A stretch of DNA of 64,000 bases from Nectonema munidae (lineage: Eukaryota; Nematomorpha; Nectonematoida; Nectonematidae), in the NCBI GenBank assembly GCA_030549495.1, contig JAUIRK010000772.1, positions 1-64,000 on the forward strand, in the 5' to 3' direction. The translations under genes and the position numbers were made by a program. Below, piece by piece: positions 1 through 12,207 of this stretch. Numbering within the stretch: position 1 is the stretch's first letter; each line of letters begins with the position of its first letter. The notes beneath the pieces are model-generated. The model was not told the origin of the DNA. It did no database searches and was given only the letters and a program-made list of their open reading frames with translations.

Positions 1-1
1 C

Positions 2-330
2 TACACTGTACTATTTGAGCCAAACAATCCTGAACTATTTTAATATCTCCGCAATCAACCAAAAGTATTCCTAGGATATAATTTTTAACCCTAAATCTTT
101 TTAAACCCAGAACAAAACAATGTGAAAATTGCCTTAAATATGGCCACTTGAAACAAAAATGTAATGCCTCGTCCCCAAACTGCGCTCACTGCGGCAACCG
201 AGGACATTCACTAACATCTTGTACACTCTCAACGACTCAACCAAGACCAAATGTATCAATTGCAAACTACCACATATTGCAACATCTAAAACATGCAGTT
301 TTTATATCAATCACAGTAACTCAATTCTAG
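2..330 (+). pseudogene. LINE ORF1 (gag-like) 3' end with two CCHC zinc knuckles
   Basis: This is the tail of the first ORF of a non-LTR retrotransposon; its start lies left of the window. In the frame starting at 97 the peptide reads through two zinc knuckles, CENCLKYGHLKQKC (121-162) and CAHCGNRGHSLTSC (about 181-222). Both fit C-x2-C-x4-H-x4-C, the nucleic-acid-binding motif of LINE ORF1 proteins. An RTKQ stretch directly before the first knuckle fits the usual basic lead-in. Upstream (2-85) a related-looking gag frame runs in another register, so at least one frameshift is present. ORF2 starts at 362 on the same strand. Known for the family: ORF1 coats the RNA. Inferred: this copy is dead. 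Confidence 0.75.
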
Positions 331-361
331 CGCAACACATTAAAACTATAGATAATTACAC

Positions 362-3300
362 ATGTTAAATTTTCTGCACATCAATTTAAATCATTCTAAA
401 ACCGCATGGGGTAACCTTATTAATATAATTCTTTCCCAACAATACGATGTAATATCCCTCAACGAACCCTACACACGCATGCCTAACCTGCTTGACCAAT
501 ACAAACTCATACACATACCCCCTTTAGACGATTACTCCGCTTGCATAATAATAAAAACATCCATTCTAAATACACCATTATACCAATTCTCTAACTCTAA
601 CTACATCTTTACTCTTATCCACTCCACCACTACGCCACTAATCTTCTGTTCTCTTTACTCACAACCCTCTTCTTTACATCCCATTCCCTATCGTTTTGAT
701 AACGTATTAACCCAAATAAAAAACCACATTAACAAAAGTTTTTTCCTCATTATTTCTACAGACCTAAATGCACGCTCATATTTATGGGATACAAAACAAA
801 ATCTTCGTGGTTTGCAAACCCTCAATTTCCTTTCTGCCCATAACCTCACTATAACTGATTCTAACACATCACAAACTTTTCAACGAAAACACTTAGACAA
901 AATATATCAATCTCACAATGACATTACCATTATCTCAAATGAAACCATTAAAATCATAAAAAATTGGAAGATTTGTGATACACCCTCAGCTTCAGACCAC
1001 TCGTTTATATCTTTCCAAGACAATCTTAATGTACACAAAAAGATCCAACACAACCACCCCATTGGCAAACACATTTTCTGGACAGCTTTCCTAAAAACCC
1101 TACAATCCAAACTATACAATACCGAAATGAAAACCAATACAACATCAGAACTAGAGAAATCAGCTTTATTCCTTAACAAAACAATTTCAACTTCTATTCT
1201 CTCTTCCACTCCTAACAACCCATTTCCAAAACGTAAAAACGCCTATTTCTGGAACTCCTACTTGAACAATCTAAAACACCAACTCAAACGTTCATCAAAA
1301 CTTATAAGAAAAATAAACACCCATGATAGCATTCAACATCACTTCCTACTAAAAAACTTATACAAAAAAGAAATCAATAAAGCTAAAAAACAAGCCTGGA
1401 AAAAATTCACCACTCAAACTTCTTCCAACCCCTGGAGCACTAATCATAAAATCACTAATAAAAAATCCTCATCTCCCTTACCTCCCCATAAACTTCCAGC
1501 AAACAACACTGAAACATCACACTAGAACCCTTCCTTTCTTACTTCACATTTTCCATCCGATTCACTAATAACCGACAACATTCACAATTCCACCATAAGA
1601 CTTAAAACTCAATCATATTTACGTAACACCAACACCTTTGATTTTCCACGAGTCACTATTACAGAACTCAGCAACGCCGTAAACTCCTTTAAATCTAAAC
1701 TAGCATGCAGTTATGAACACATATCCATGAAACACGTTAGCAAAGCATACCATATTATCTATCCCTAGTAGCTTAAGACTAGGCTACTTTCCCAATATCT
1801 GGAAAATTAGCAAATTAATCTTAATTCCTAAACCCAATCGAGATCTCAATAACATAAAAATTGGCGCCCCATATCTCTTTTACCGACAATAGGCAAAATT
1901 TTAGAAAAAATTCTCAGGAAGAGACTGCTACATTATAGCTTAAAAAATCGACTCATTCACGCTAACCAATTTGCCTATCTTCCCAACAAAAACTCAGAAC
2001 TAGCACTTTCTCGCCTCACGCTTTACCTCGAATCTGCATTAAAAAATCATAAAATAGCCTCAACTTTATTCCTAGATATCGAAAATGCTTTTAACACTGC
2101 CTGGAACCCAGCTATCATTAACAACCTCATAGATAACACCTACCCCACATACATGATAAAGTTCATAGACAATTACCTCAACCATCGCATTCTAATTCTA
2201 ACTGAAAACAACAACTCATATATTCGCGAGCTCTCTCTCTCTACTCCTCAAGGTGGCAGCTTATCTGACCTACTTTGGTTAATACTCATCAACCCCCTTC
2301 TTGCTTTTATCAACAACAACTCTGACTTTTCTCAGGGATATTCCGACGACCTTCTTTTCTCTTTTTCTAGTTCTGAGCAAAACGAAAATCTTAAACAATC
2401 TGTTTCCTTACTAAAACAAATTCAATTCAAAGCGCAACAATACAAAATTTCCTTTAACCCTAATAAATCCTACTTAATTCATTTCACACGCAAAAGAATC
2501 AAACCTTTACCCTTACAACTTAACACAACAAACAAATTAGATCCAAAAGCACCTCACAAAAATTAGTCAAAACACTTTTCTCTCTTAAAAACGGAATTTC
2601 TTACAAATGGGGAGTTTCCCCAAAAATCACAAAGTTCATTTATAAAAGTCTCATTTTCCCTGTCCTCAAATATGGAGTTCTTTCATGGGGCTCAGTGTTG
2701 AGACATCAATCATCCCTTACTCATCTTAACAAAATTCATCGCCTGTGTCTCCTTTCTATCACCAATGCCTATCACACTACACCAACTACAAAACTTGAAT
2801 TATTCACTAAAACGCTACCCCTACATCTCAATCTAAAGAAAACGCTTCTTAAAAATTACCTTATAACATTCTGCTCTACACCCCCACCACATCCTTTCAC
2901 CACCCTATACACAACCCAAACATCCCAATCACTGCAGTACTACAATTCCTTATTAATTCAGTTTGCTCCTAACAAAACATCTCATCAAGTGCTACCATTA
3001 AATCACCCAATTGAGCTCATCCACCCTTCTTCGTCTCCTCCTTACACCACTAACATCTGTCACCATAGATATCTTGCCCTAAACTCTATAGCTCACCAAC
3101 GTATAACAAATACTATCAGTTCGCTTTCAATTTTCACTGACGGTTCCAAATCACAACACCGCTCTTCAGCTGCATGCGCATTCTTCCTACAAAACACAAA
3201 AAAACAATTCCTTATCCAGCACACAAACCTAGATCCAGAAATCACTGCACACGAAACAGAAATTCATGCAGTATTACTATCCTGCAACATTCTCCTTAAT

Positions 3301-4019
3301 AACCTAACTTCCTTTTCTACCTCCTTCAAATATATCACTTTTTTCACAGACTCGCAAAATTTAATAAATGACCTAAAACTTGAAAACAAAATCTCACATT
3401 CAACTTATAGTTTAGCAAGCAAACTTATTCACCTATCTAATCACTTTGAATTAAAAATCGTCTGGTGCCCAGCTCATTCCAGCTGTTTCGAAAATTACCT
3501 CGTCGATTACGTTGCAAAATCAAAAATCTCCGATTCACAGATCCTACCCCTATTTTCTCTATCCATCTCCACATTTACAAACACTATAACTAACTCTACA
3601 CTACTGCAGTGGCAATTGACTCAACCATCACATCACTTCCGACATCTATGCCATTATCACAACTCATTTTAAACAAACACTTTCACTCACTCCCTCGGAA
3701 CATCATTCGCTGGCTCTCATCCCATTGCCCTTGTAATGCATACTTCTTCAAATTCAAATTTCACTCAAACCCTTTCTGTCGTTTCAGCTGTTCGTACATT
3801 GAAACACCTATACATATTCTCCTTTATTGTCCAATTTTTCATTCTCACCGACACCAACTCCTTGAAAAAAGCCGCTACTTTTTTAAAGATATTCCATCCT
3901 CTCTACATGATCTTCTACAACACCCATTACTCATCAAACATCTCTCTCTTCTCATAACCACAATCGAACCAATAATCTCTGCAAACCAAACACTCATTCA
4001 TCCCTCAAATATCCAATAA
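362..4019 (+). pseudogene. LINE ORF2: APE endonuclease, reverse transcriptase, RNase H (I/LOA-like group)
   Basis: Decayed polyprotein of a LINE. 362-1525 is an open AP-type endonuclease segment starting LNFLHINLNHSKTAW, with SLNEPY and STDLNAR core motifs and SDHSFI near its end. RT follows over about 1660-2566 in shifted frames: TIGKILEKIL (about 1888), FLDIENAF (about 2070), STPQGGSLSDLLW (about 2245) and GYSDDLLF, a YSDD version of the YADD catalytic box. 2695-3672 carries a type I RNase H: IFTDGSK, HETEIHAV, FFTDSQN and the late VWCPAHSS...VDYVAK block, so all acidic positions look kept. 3609-4019 adds the Cys/His tail (FCRFSC...HILLYC). RNase H plus this tail points to the I/R1/LOA assemblage; clade is inference. 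At least four frame changes. Confidence 0.85.
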
Positions 4020-4217
4020 CAATAAGCCATTATCATCACTAACCCATACATTCTACACAACAGTCTAGTGTCTACAGCCATGAAAATCTTCCAAATTTTC
4101 CTTTCTATTTTAGAAAGACCCACAAAGACTAAACTTACACTTTGAAGACTAAATTCCAGCAGACTTGCAAGCATATCAGCTCCAGCTGGAAAGTGCTTAG
4201 AAATCCTTACCTACATC

Positions 4218-4411
4218 CAGTGGCGTAGCCAGAGGGGGCAGTGCCCCCCCCCCCCACCCAAATACCTTTTCTGCCCCCCCCCCCCCAAATAATTTTATTT
4301 CCTATATGCTTGCCCCCTAAATTCCTTGCATGCCCCCCTAAATTCCTTGCATGCCCCCCTAAATTCCTTACATGCCCCCCCCCCAACTTCCATTTTTTGG
4401 CTACGCCACTG
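4218..4411. mobile_element. 194-bp hAT-type MITE with perfect TIRs and 8-bp TSD
   Basis: Terminal inverted repeats CAGTGGCGTAGCC (4218-4230) and GGCTACGCCACTG (4399-4411) are perfect over 13 bp. The flanks repeat the 8-mer CCTACATC (4210-4217 and 4412-4419), the target duplication size of the hAT superfamily. The interior is C-runs and about three copies of a roughly 22-bp unit (CCCCCCTAAATTCCTTGCAT), with no coding capacity. It sits just past the LINE, probably in its 3' end. Confidence 0.93.
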
Positions 4412-4419
4412 CCTACATC

Positions 4420-6727
4420 ACTAACTCAAGTTTTCCACTTGTGAAAATGTCCGAAAGAGTCAATCAAAATTTTGGTTTGTCAAAAATTGCCTCTAAAAAT
4501 ATTTTCCGTATTTAAATAAAATATGTATTTATATCAAATCGAATATGGCCTTTTTTCTAGAATTAGTTTTTGCCGTTACTGTGAAAAATGTATGAAAGTT
4601 CTAAGAGAATTAATTATTATGCCCGCCAAAAAATTATCTCCAAAATATCATACATATTTTTTATAACAAATCGAAAATCTGATTTGAGATTTAAAAACTT
4701 TTAAAAATTATTTCAATAAAAATTTTAATTCAGACATGATTCGTCATATTTGATTTTTATAATAAATCAACATGAAAAAATATATGTAAAAGAAATAAAA
4801 AGTGTAGCAAACCATTATTACATTATTGGTCAAGTCTAAAATATCTTGATTCAATATTTTTTGATGATATAATGTGGAGCTTTTCTCTCATATCACAATG
4901 ATTATGATGACGGTAAATTATTGCAACTTCGATAGAATTTTACCAAAATGCAACTATTTTGAGGTTCCTAAGGTGTCATTCACAATGAATGTCAACCAAA
5001 GACTGGGAGGGCGTGTCGATAAGTTGATAAATCAAGAATTTGTAAATAAATAAATAGACAAAAGTTGACAATGGGGGGGGGGGGGGGATAAATTAAGCAA
5101 AAAAAGGTTAACGTCAATTGTGAATGACCCCTAACAACTTCCCTGTTCTATTCGTCAGATATCAAAGATTAAATTTGAAGTTTCAGAGTTTTATGGTTCT
5201 AAGGAATCATCAAAAGCAAAAGAAGAGCTTTTAGGCTTCGGAAAGATATATCAATATAAAGAATTCACTTATTCGGATAAAATAAATTTTGCATCAAATA
5301 CGCCTCATATATCATTGCAATAGCACATGTCTGCATTGGTGAAAATATTTGTAATTTTTTTAAAAAGATTACAAACCAAGATCTCTAAAGAATTTGCTTT
5401 GGATTTTAAGGATTCCTCACATCTGCATTTGTAAAATAGTCATATTACTCAATACTCATTGTCCTCATCTTCTGATTTGCTGCTTTTTCACATGATGGTT
5501 GATTTCTTTTTGGATGTTTAGGCATCGGAAGATCAGCTGTGAGAAGATGGTGCAATAGAAGGTCAGGTTTCTATTTCTGTTTGAAGAATTGGAAGGAACT
5601 TGCCTTGATCCACAATTTCGCATGCCAGAATATGCTTTGTAAGCTTACCATATTTTATAGATCTTCATAGAAATGCTTTGCTATTGTCCTGATGAATCGA
5701 CCGTTATAGTTGGAAAATTCATGTCAAGAATGCTTGCACCCTCATGATGCCATTTTACTTTTTCTTTCTAAGAAAGTAAGAATGTTTCCAATCAAATAAC
5801 TTTTTATTGCAAAATTTTATCTATTTTTGTATTGTTAAAACTTATTTAGCCTCTTTGGAAAACTGTATTTTTAAAACCACAGCTTGACTTCTTAAACGCA
5901 TCTGTAAATAAGTTGAAATCGATATTAGATTGAAGACAGCCAAATTTCTCACAAAAGCAAAGTTCTTGCATCAAATTATGCGTTTAAACAAGTAACAAAA
6001 TAAAAATGAAATTCACAAGCTTAACTTTAAATTTGAAAAATGAAAAAACGTGATTATTTCGTTATAAATGAAGTAACTTTATTTAACATTTTAAATTACT
6101 ATGGATAAGGAAACTTTCAATAAAGGCACTTAAAATGTTTATGTATTTTATAACAATTGAAGCTATAAATGGGAAAAAATACAGAAGGCTTAAAAAAATT
6201 CAATATGAATCTATTATTCCTTAATAAAATTAATGTATATTTTCAAATTTTCTTCCAGATGCTGAAATTTTTCAAATTCCCTATTCAAACGTTCACTTAT
6301 CACGTTGAAATAATGTGTTGTAACAAATATAAAATTTTATAAAGAGAATGGTAAACTCCTATTAAAAACTTGAGATTTTATAAGAGAAAAATTATTATCA
6401 AAAATTATGCTTTGCTCTTCTCTACCCAAACCTTTAGTTTCTAAAATAAATCTCTTGGGTCGTTCAATTTCCGATGAAAAAAAATACTACGTACTTGCCT
6501 GCACCATGAAAAATGTCTCTCCATAAGGAGTACTAAGTATATGTAAAGGCGTTGTATCTTATGATTATAAAATTAAAACCTCCATTGTTTTTATTCGTCC
6601 ATAATATATATTTAAAATGAAATATTAGCAAGACTCAGACTAGGCAAAACACCTAAGAAGCATTCAAAATATTATTGTGATTTTGTCTAATTAAGGAATA
6701 GATAGTGGGTGATGCTTGATTATTATT
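4420..6727. other. Non-genic AT-rich stretch (apart from the MITE at 4971)
   Basis: No open frame with recognisable protein texture on either strand and no RNA gene seen. The only structured sequence is the small inverted-repeat element at 4971-5131. The first part may still be LINE 3' untranslated sequence. Confidence 0.5.
4971..5131. mobile_element. 161-bp MITE, mariner/Tc-like ends
   Basis: The left end AGGTGTCATTCACAATGAA and the reverse complement of the right end, AGGGGTCATTCACAATTGA, match at 16 of 19 positions and the match continues with GTYAACC. The interior holds a run of about 17 G (near 5073-5089), a likely site of length error. Target duplication is unclear; a TA target is possible at the left edge. 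Tc/mariner assignment is inferred from end shape only. Confidence 0.7.
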
Positions 6728-6735
6728 GTATAGAC

Positions 6736-7524
6736 CAAGGTTTCCCAACGGGGTCCACATGGACCCCTAAGGGTCCATTGGGAGTCCATGGACAAACATA
6801 TGAATATTGGGGGTCATTTTAACACAGTAAGGGGCCCATGAAGTCTTTGCCAAAAATAAAGAATATGTAAACAAGTAACAAATGAGTTATCAGGATCCAC
6901 TGCTTTTAGCGCTTAATTGGCAAACTATTTATGCAATATATTCTAAAAATTTTATACTAAAAAGTGATAATAGTAAAATAAAAATCGGATGAAAGCATAT
7001 TTTATATGGTTAGGACATCTAATGACCATGTTACTCTTTTTTATCTAATCACCATGTAAGTAACGATAACAATTTCCTAAAATGTTAAATTACTACTGAC
7101 TGAGCTACAGATACCACAATATATTTATATTTATTCTTTTTGAGTAATAAAAGTTACAAGTTAATTATACAATACAATTATTAGTGAATAGTATCTATGA
7201 TTCCATTTTTAGTTTGGATGAAGTTGATTACAGTAATCTCAAGCTATTTGGCGCTTTGATAGTCATTGAGGCCTGGATGTTTATCAGATTTTATTTGAGT
7301 CATTATTATCGTATATTTTTCGTTTATCTTGTTCAAGGAAGCCTTTAAATGTGAAATTATGAATATAATATATATTTGTTTTTTTAAATTTACAATTAAA
7401 ATTAAAATGTTTTCCCTATTTGAATATACATATTTATACATGTCTCTTATAGATCATGCGGGTCCCCAGTTAATAAGGTTATCGCTCAAAGGGTCCACAA
7501 GCAAAAAAAGGTTGGGAACCCCTG
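6736..7524. mobile_element. 789-bp non-autonomous hAT element with 8-bp TSD
   Basis: The left end CAAGGTTTCCCAAC and the reverse complement of the right end CAGGGGTTCCCAAC match at 12 of 14 positions. Both flanks carry GTATAGAC (6728-6735 and 7525-7532), a perfect 8-bp duplication. Internal GGGTCCAC/GTCCATGG repeats near the left end recur inverted near the right end. No transposase is encoded; short ORFs inside are chance. Confidence 0.93.
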
Positions 7525-7532
7525 GTATAGAC

Positions 7533-9327
7533 TTTTCTTCGATTCTCAAGGGTCTAGCAACATTTTAAATTCTAGCTTCCCTTCAGTGATACAAGCACGC
7601 ATCTTTCGCCTTTCCGACGAAAACACTTCATTACTAAATGTGCATTAGTATTTATGCAGTTATAAGTAAAAAGTAAGAATTTTAGAAAATAGATAGAGAA
7701 AAAAGAAAAAGTAAATTTATTCAAATCAAGGAAAGAGAACATTTGTTAGATTATTATTTGAAATAAATTGGTGCAATGATATATATTAATGCTTTGAAGG
7801 CAACAAAATCACTTTGTCTCCACTTTTCTCACAAAAAGATGCCGAATCAATGACATACTTTAGGTTAACATTTTTTCTAATCTAAAATAAAATAATTGAT
7901 TTATTTTTGCATTTAAATATCAACAAAATATAAATTATTTTTCATTGGCCTTACTTCTAAAATTATTACATTTAGTTAAAAAGAAAAGCAAAACTGTTTT
8001 AGAAATGGATTAAAAAGAATATTTTAAAACTTGAAATATTTTTCATATTCTGTTATGTTATCTAAACAGGTGACATAAAAAAGATGTTCTTTACAATGCT
8101 TTGGAAAAAAACAAAAAAAAATATAAAAATTCTATTACAGTATCAGATCCACAATAAAATCCTTGAAATATCATGAGAACGGCTAAAAGATTTAATATAA
8201 TAGAAAGATTCAATCTGAAAGAAAAATATGGAGAAATTGCTTATTCTTTAGACCTTCGAGGTTTAAAAAAACTAAAAGTCCACTGATCTTTTACAATGTA
8301 ATTTTTATATAGCTTGAATTATACGATTTTTTATGGAACATTATAAACTGGGGTAGGTAGTGCACAATTTTTAGACGGTCAAAAAATTTTAATCAATAAA
8401 TTCATTTTTATATGATAGAGAAAATAATTAATAAATTTAAGCCGATATTATTTGCCAAAAAATGAAAAATTTGGTAAAAAGTATTAAGTTTTATCTAATT
8501 GGTTATATCAATAGATAAATAAGAGCTGAAGACTCCTAATTGTTGAAGAGACAATTGACCATTTAGACATTTTATTTTCAGCTTCTAGTTAATTATTATT
8601 GCTAAAATAAAAGCAATTTTTTGCAAATGAATGAACAAATAACGCCGTCATCTCTACTCCAACACAAATCCTGACGTGCACAAATGTTATATCCAAATAA
8701 AAAATAAAATGGCATAAAGCACAACGGCTAGTTTCTAAGATCATGAGATTTTAAAAAAATTTCGTTAAAATATAGATCGTATTGATTCTAAATTGACTGA
8801 ATCAGGAATTCAAAAGTAATAACTCACTTTTTTCCGATCTGGAAACTTTTCCTAAAGTTTGATTTTGTTTAAATCTTAATTTATTTTAATTTCTGGAGTT
8901 CTCCAAACATTTTTGGCAAAATCCCTTTGAGCTAAAGACAAGTTTTCATAATCAGAAAACTACATGGTAATGCACATTGTCGATGAAATAACTCTAAGAT
9001 CCCTTTACCTATCAGTTTATAATTTATCATCCATAAAAGGATGAAAAATAACAATATCAGATTGAACATCATCGAAAATTAGATATTCGTCTGCGGATAT
9101 TTTAAAAAGAGATAAAAAATTAATAGAAATCAACATGGGTTTAATTCTAAAAAAAAGAAAAGGTACAAAATAAAAAAATTCAATGTTCCTTAATTTACTT
9201 GTTTTTATGAGTTATTTTAAAAATATTTTATAAAGCTCAATATTCCTGTAGGGGAACAATGTATTTTAAAAAATGGATATTTTTTTTATAAAAAAAATAT
9301 AACACTCGAATGATGGATAGTCTCTAT
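7533..9327. other. Non-genic AT-rich stretch
   Basis: Very AT-rich with many short A/T runs. I see no coding texture, terminal repeats or RNA structure here. Confidence 0.5.
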
Positions 9328-10019
9328 ACCCCTCCAAAGACGGATAATGCGAGTTTTACTCCAATCTTGGAAAATTCTTCCCTTTGTAATTTTAAAATTA
9401 TTTATGCATAACTTCTTTTTTAATAATGATAAAAAAGAATTTTTCAAGTGTTTTATAGGCTATGAACCCTTTTTCAGCGATAAAATTTACAATAGATGTT
9501 TGTTTGTAGATGGCGTAAACATCTTTGGTCATTTGAGTTTCTTCTAATGCTTTTTTCAAAACATGTTTTCAGTTTTCAACACATTTCTTTAGGGCTTATA
9601 GGAATTCAAGGCAACACGTCTACAAACCCCAAGATTATTCCTTCATATTCTAGTAACCTTACATATAAATACAGATCTAGGAACCAACTACCTAATTGCT
9701 TGTCCATGGAATGAAAAGTTCGGTCAGATCCAGGACTCCGCATCTTAGCAGACTAGGATCCATTGGTTGGATTCGTAAATGAAAAATGCAAAGATGAAGG
9801 TTATATTGTGTTCAGAAAGCATATGAAGATTTATCACAACTAAACATACAAAGTGAGTGTGTGATTTAAATATATACATTCAGAAAAGATTTGAAGATAA
9901 AGACATTGAGAAAATTATGAAGAGAACAAGGTCTGAAAACTATAGAATTTTTAAAATCTGAAACTATTAAAACTATAGCTCTTTCCTATATTGTTTACTT
10001 AAAAATGGACAAGCCACAT

Positions 10020-10145
10020 CAATAAAAGTAGAAAGAAGTTTTTCTATGCTCAACAAGTAAAAATCGCAAATTAATTGACGAGAATGTTTGTAAATACCTA
10101 CTTATGAATTATAAAAACAACTTGGTAAAATTGTTTGTTAGAACA
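10020..10145 (+). pseudogene. hAT transposase C-terminal dimerisation fragment
   Basis: One frame reads TSIKVERSFSMLNK and the next frame continues NRKLIDENVCKYLLMNYKNN. Together these are the ERxFS...L signature of the hAT C-terminal dimerisation region. The fragment is about 40 residues with one frame change and an isolated position inside a piggyBac relic, so it is residue of an older nested insertion. Confidence 0.7.
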
Positions 10146-10284
10146 AAGATAGAAAAACTTAAAATTTATAACTTTGCTTTTATAAATATTCTGATCTTGG
10201 AGGCAATTTTATCCTTATAATCAATAAATTATCTTCGATTTTTTAGTAAGTATTTTGAAATATTTTTTATTGGTTTGCTGTAAT

Positions 10285-10734
10285 TTTTTCAGTAAAACTG
10301 AATCAACTGCTGAAGACTTGCGCTATTGTATCGAGAGATTTTCCATAGAAGATATTTTGGCTTATTCCGGTTGCCTGTATCACATTGGAGCTTCTAAAGA
10401 CCAAAGTGTAGATATAAAGATTCTATTCTCAGATAGAAATGGGGACCCATTTATGAAAGCCCCAACCAGTAGATCTTATCCACACCAGTTTATCTCACCA
10501 AAAAATCGATGCAACTCGATATTATAATTCTTCAAATAGAATTGTCACTAGAAATCTCACTTTTTATAGATTCAACAAGTCTCATGGACCAAACGTTTCG
10601 TCAAGTGGAAGAACGTACTGTTTTATTGATAACTGTAAACCGAGAAAAAGAGGAACGCGAAAATGTAGAAGCTGTCAAAGATCTGTCTGTAAAAACCATA
10701 CAATATTTATTTGCACTGAATGTGAAAATATGTA
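10285..10734 (+). pseudogene. piggyBac transposase relic: N-terminal core joined to Cys-rich C-terminus
   Basis: 10285-10505 encodes SIEDILAYSGCLYHIGASKD followed by a KILFSDRNGDPFMKAPTSR block, the region of piggyBac transposases before the first catalytic Asp. After a short scrambled stretch, 10540-10734 encodes the C-terminal zinc-binding tail in another frame: CFIDNC, RKCRSCQRSVCKNH, FICTEC, then stop after ENM. The whole DDD catalytic core expected between them is absent, so this is an internally deleted copy. It is related to, but not the same as, the fuller piggyBac at 42027-45080. Confidence 0.75.
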
Positions 10735-11151
10735 AATATACTCATTTATAACTTTTTTTCATTCTTGATTTTATTTGATCATTTTTAAATTTGATAACTT
10801 TTTTATACCATATATCTTAAATTTGAAAAGTTTTTTGTTTTTATAGATGGCGTTAATAAATATTAAAATAGCTTTTTTCGTATATTTTTTAATCGAATGA
10901 AAAACAGACTATCCCTTGAAATTTTCGTTGATAAATATTAAATTTATGAAATATTTTTTATATATATCGCACATTTTTTAGTTTGTTAAAATTGAGTTCA
11001 AAGTTTCCATTGACGTAAAACTCCCATCTCCAAACTGCGAGGGTTGTACGTATGTATATGTCCATTTTTTAATCGTAAAGTGATAAATATTGTAATTTTA
11101 ATGACATTGTTTTTAAAATATTTTACATTTTAAACCTTATCCATCAAAATT

Positions 11152-11667
11152 TTAATCGAACGCACATGAGCAGAGTTCGATAGGAATAACTTTTGAGAAA
11201 CCCTTCTTTACCCACTCGACTACGTCACACTCAATATAGAGATATCGAGAAAATACAAGGCAAGTGCATACATAAATCAACTTAACGATATTAATGGATG
11301 GTAATCTGATACCACGATCTTTTTTTCTTTCACCTGCATCCTCTGAAAGAGTTAATGAAAAACGTAAGTTTACCATCTTCTTTTTCAGCCAAAAGTTGAG
11401 ACAAATCATTAGCCAAAAGAAAGTTGTTAGAACGAAGAGCAAAGCAAAGAGAAATTCGATGCGAGAAGATTGGAGCGTTTTGATGTTGGCCAGCCACGAG
11501 TGCAATTTTTCATGGATACGATCAAGCAAGCTTTCTTTATAGACAACTTCTTCATTCTCAGGTATTTCATACACTACGTTAATTTCATCGTTTGGAATGT
11601 TTTCTTTTATAGAATTTCTAAATGTACTAGGATGAAACATCTGGTTCATCAGAAGATTCAATTTCAT
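11152..11667 (-). CDS. 171-aa ORF with one membrane segment, unknown function
   Basis: Open minus-strand frame from an ATG at 11667 to a stop at 11152. Visible layout: an acidic, polar N-terminal half (ENIPNDEINVVYEIPENEE near residues 22-40), then one strong hydrophobic helix (IEFLFALLFVLTTFFWLMIC, about residues 70-89), a KKK stop-transfer cluster and a basic tail (ERKKDRGIRLP). Codon texture is better than surrounding DNA and no transposase motif is present, so a host gene or exon is plausible. Odd points: a TAA lies in frame 27 bp upstream of the ATG, an overlapping frame there also looks acidic (HEIESSDEPDVSS), and a possible donor GTAAAC follows KKKM. I do not recognise the family; it could also be chance. 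Confidence 0.4.
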   Translation of the reverse strand: MKLNLLMNQMFHPSTFRNSIKENIPNDEINVVYEIPENEEVVYKESLLDRIHEKLHSWLANIKTLQSSRIEFLFALLFVLTTFFWLMICLNFWLKKKMVNLRFSLTLSEDAGERKKDRGIRLPSINIVKLIYVCTCLVFSRYLYIECDVVEWVKKGFSKVIPIELCSCAFD

Positions 11668-12207
11668 GAGGTTTCCATAAAGACCTTAATAAAGGTATGA
11701 AATAAAAACTACTAAAGTATTAAAATGTAGAAGAAATAAAAATAATTTTTTTTATTTTTCGTATTACACTCAAGAGAAGAAGAATATGGTGGTTAATTAG
11801 ATTCAGGTTTAACTTATTAAGTGAATAACTGGTTTCCGGGCAAGATGTTAACAATCGTTTGAAGAGGACATAATGTCGACAATCGCTTGAAAAGGATATA
11901 ATGTCGACGCCAAGTATTTTACTGAATTAACTAACAAAATAATTTAAAGACATTTCATTAAGAAATACAAAAGTGAGAAGCTTGTTAAAATTTAAGCAAA
12001 TATATCCATTAGGAATATGATTTTTTTTCTTCTAAATTGTCCTGCAATAAATTTGGATGAGTTTTGTAAAAATAAAAACAAATTAAGGCTTATTTTAGCG
12101 TTTTCTAAAAATAAGTTCCCGCAGGAACAGAATTTAAAAAATTCACCAAGTTGTTTTTCAAAAAAATCTAAAATCTTTTTTTTTTTAAAAAAAAAAGAGT
12201 TTTATTA

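Larger units (their letters stand above)
9328..11044 (+). mobile_element. Deleted piggyBac-like element with hAT debris inside
   Basis: Candidate ends: CCCCTCC...GAGTTTTAC at 9329-9359 and its inverted partner GTAAAACTC...GAGGG at about 11015-11044, sharing a 9-bp core plus CCCT termini. No TTAA is visible at either edge, so these limits are tentative. Inside are N-terminal and C-terminal piggyBac fragments (10285-10734) and an unrelated hAT C-terminal fragment (about 10020-10145). Confidence 0.4.

Noticed and set aside
913-1218. 101-codon minus-strand frame
   Set aside because: It is the antisense shadow of the LINE endonuclease region.
7244-7568. Overlapping frames on both strands
   Set aside because: They lie within the non-coding interior of the 789-bp hAT MITE and show no protein texture.
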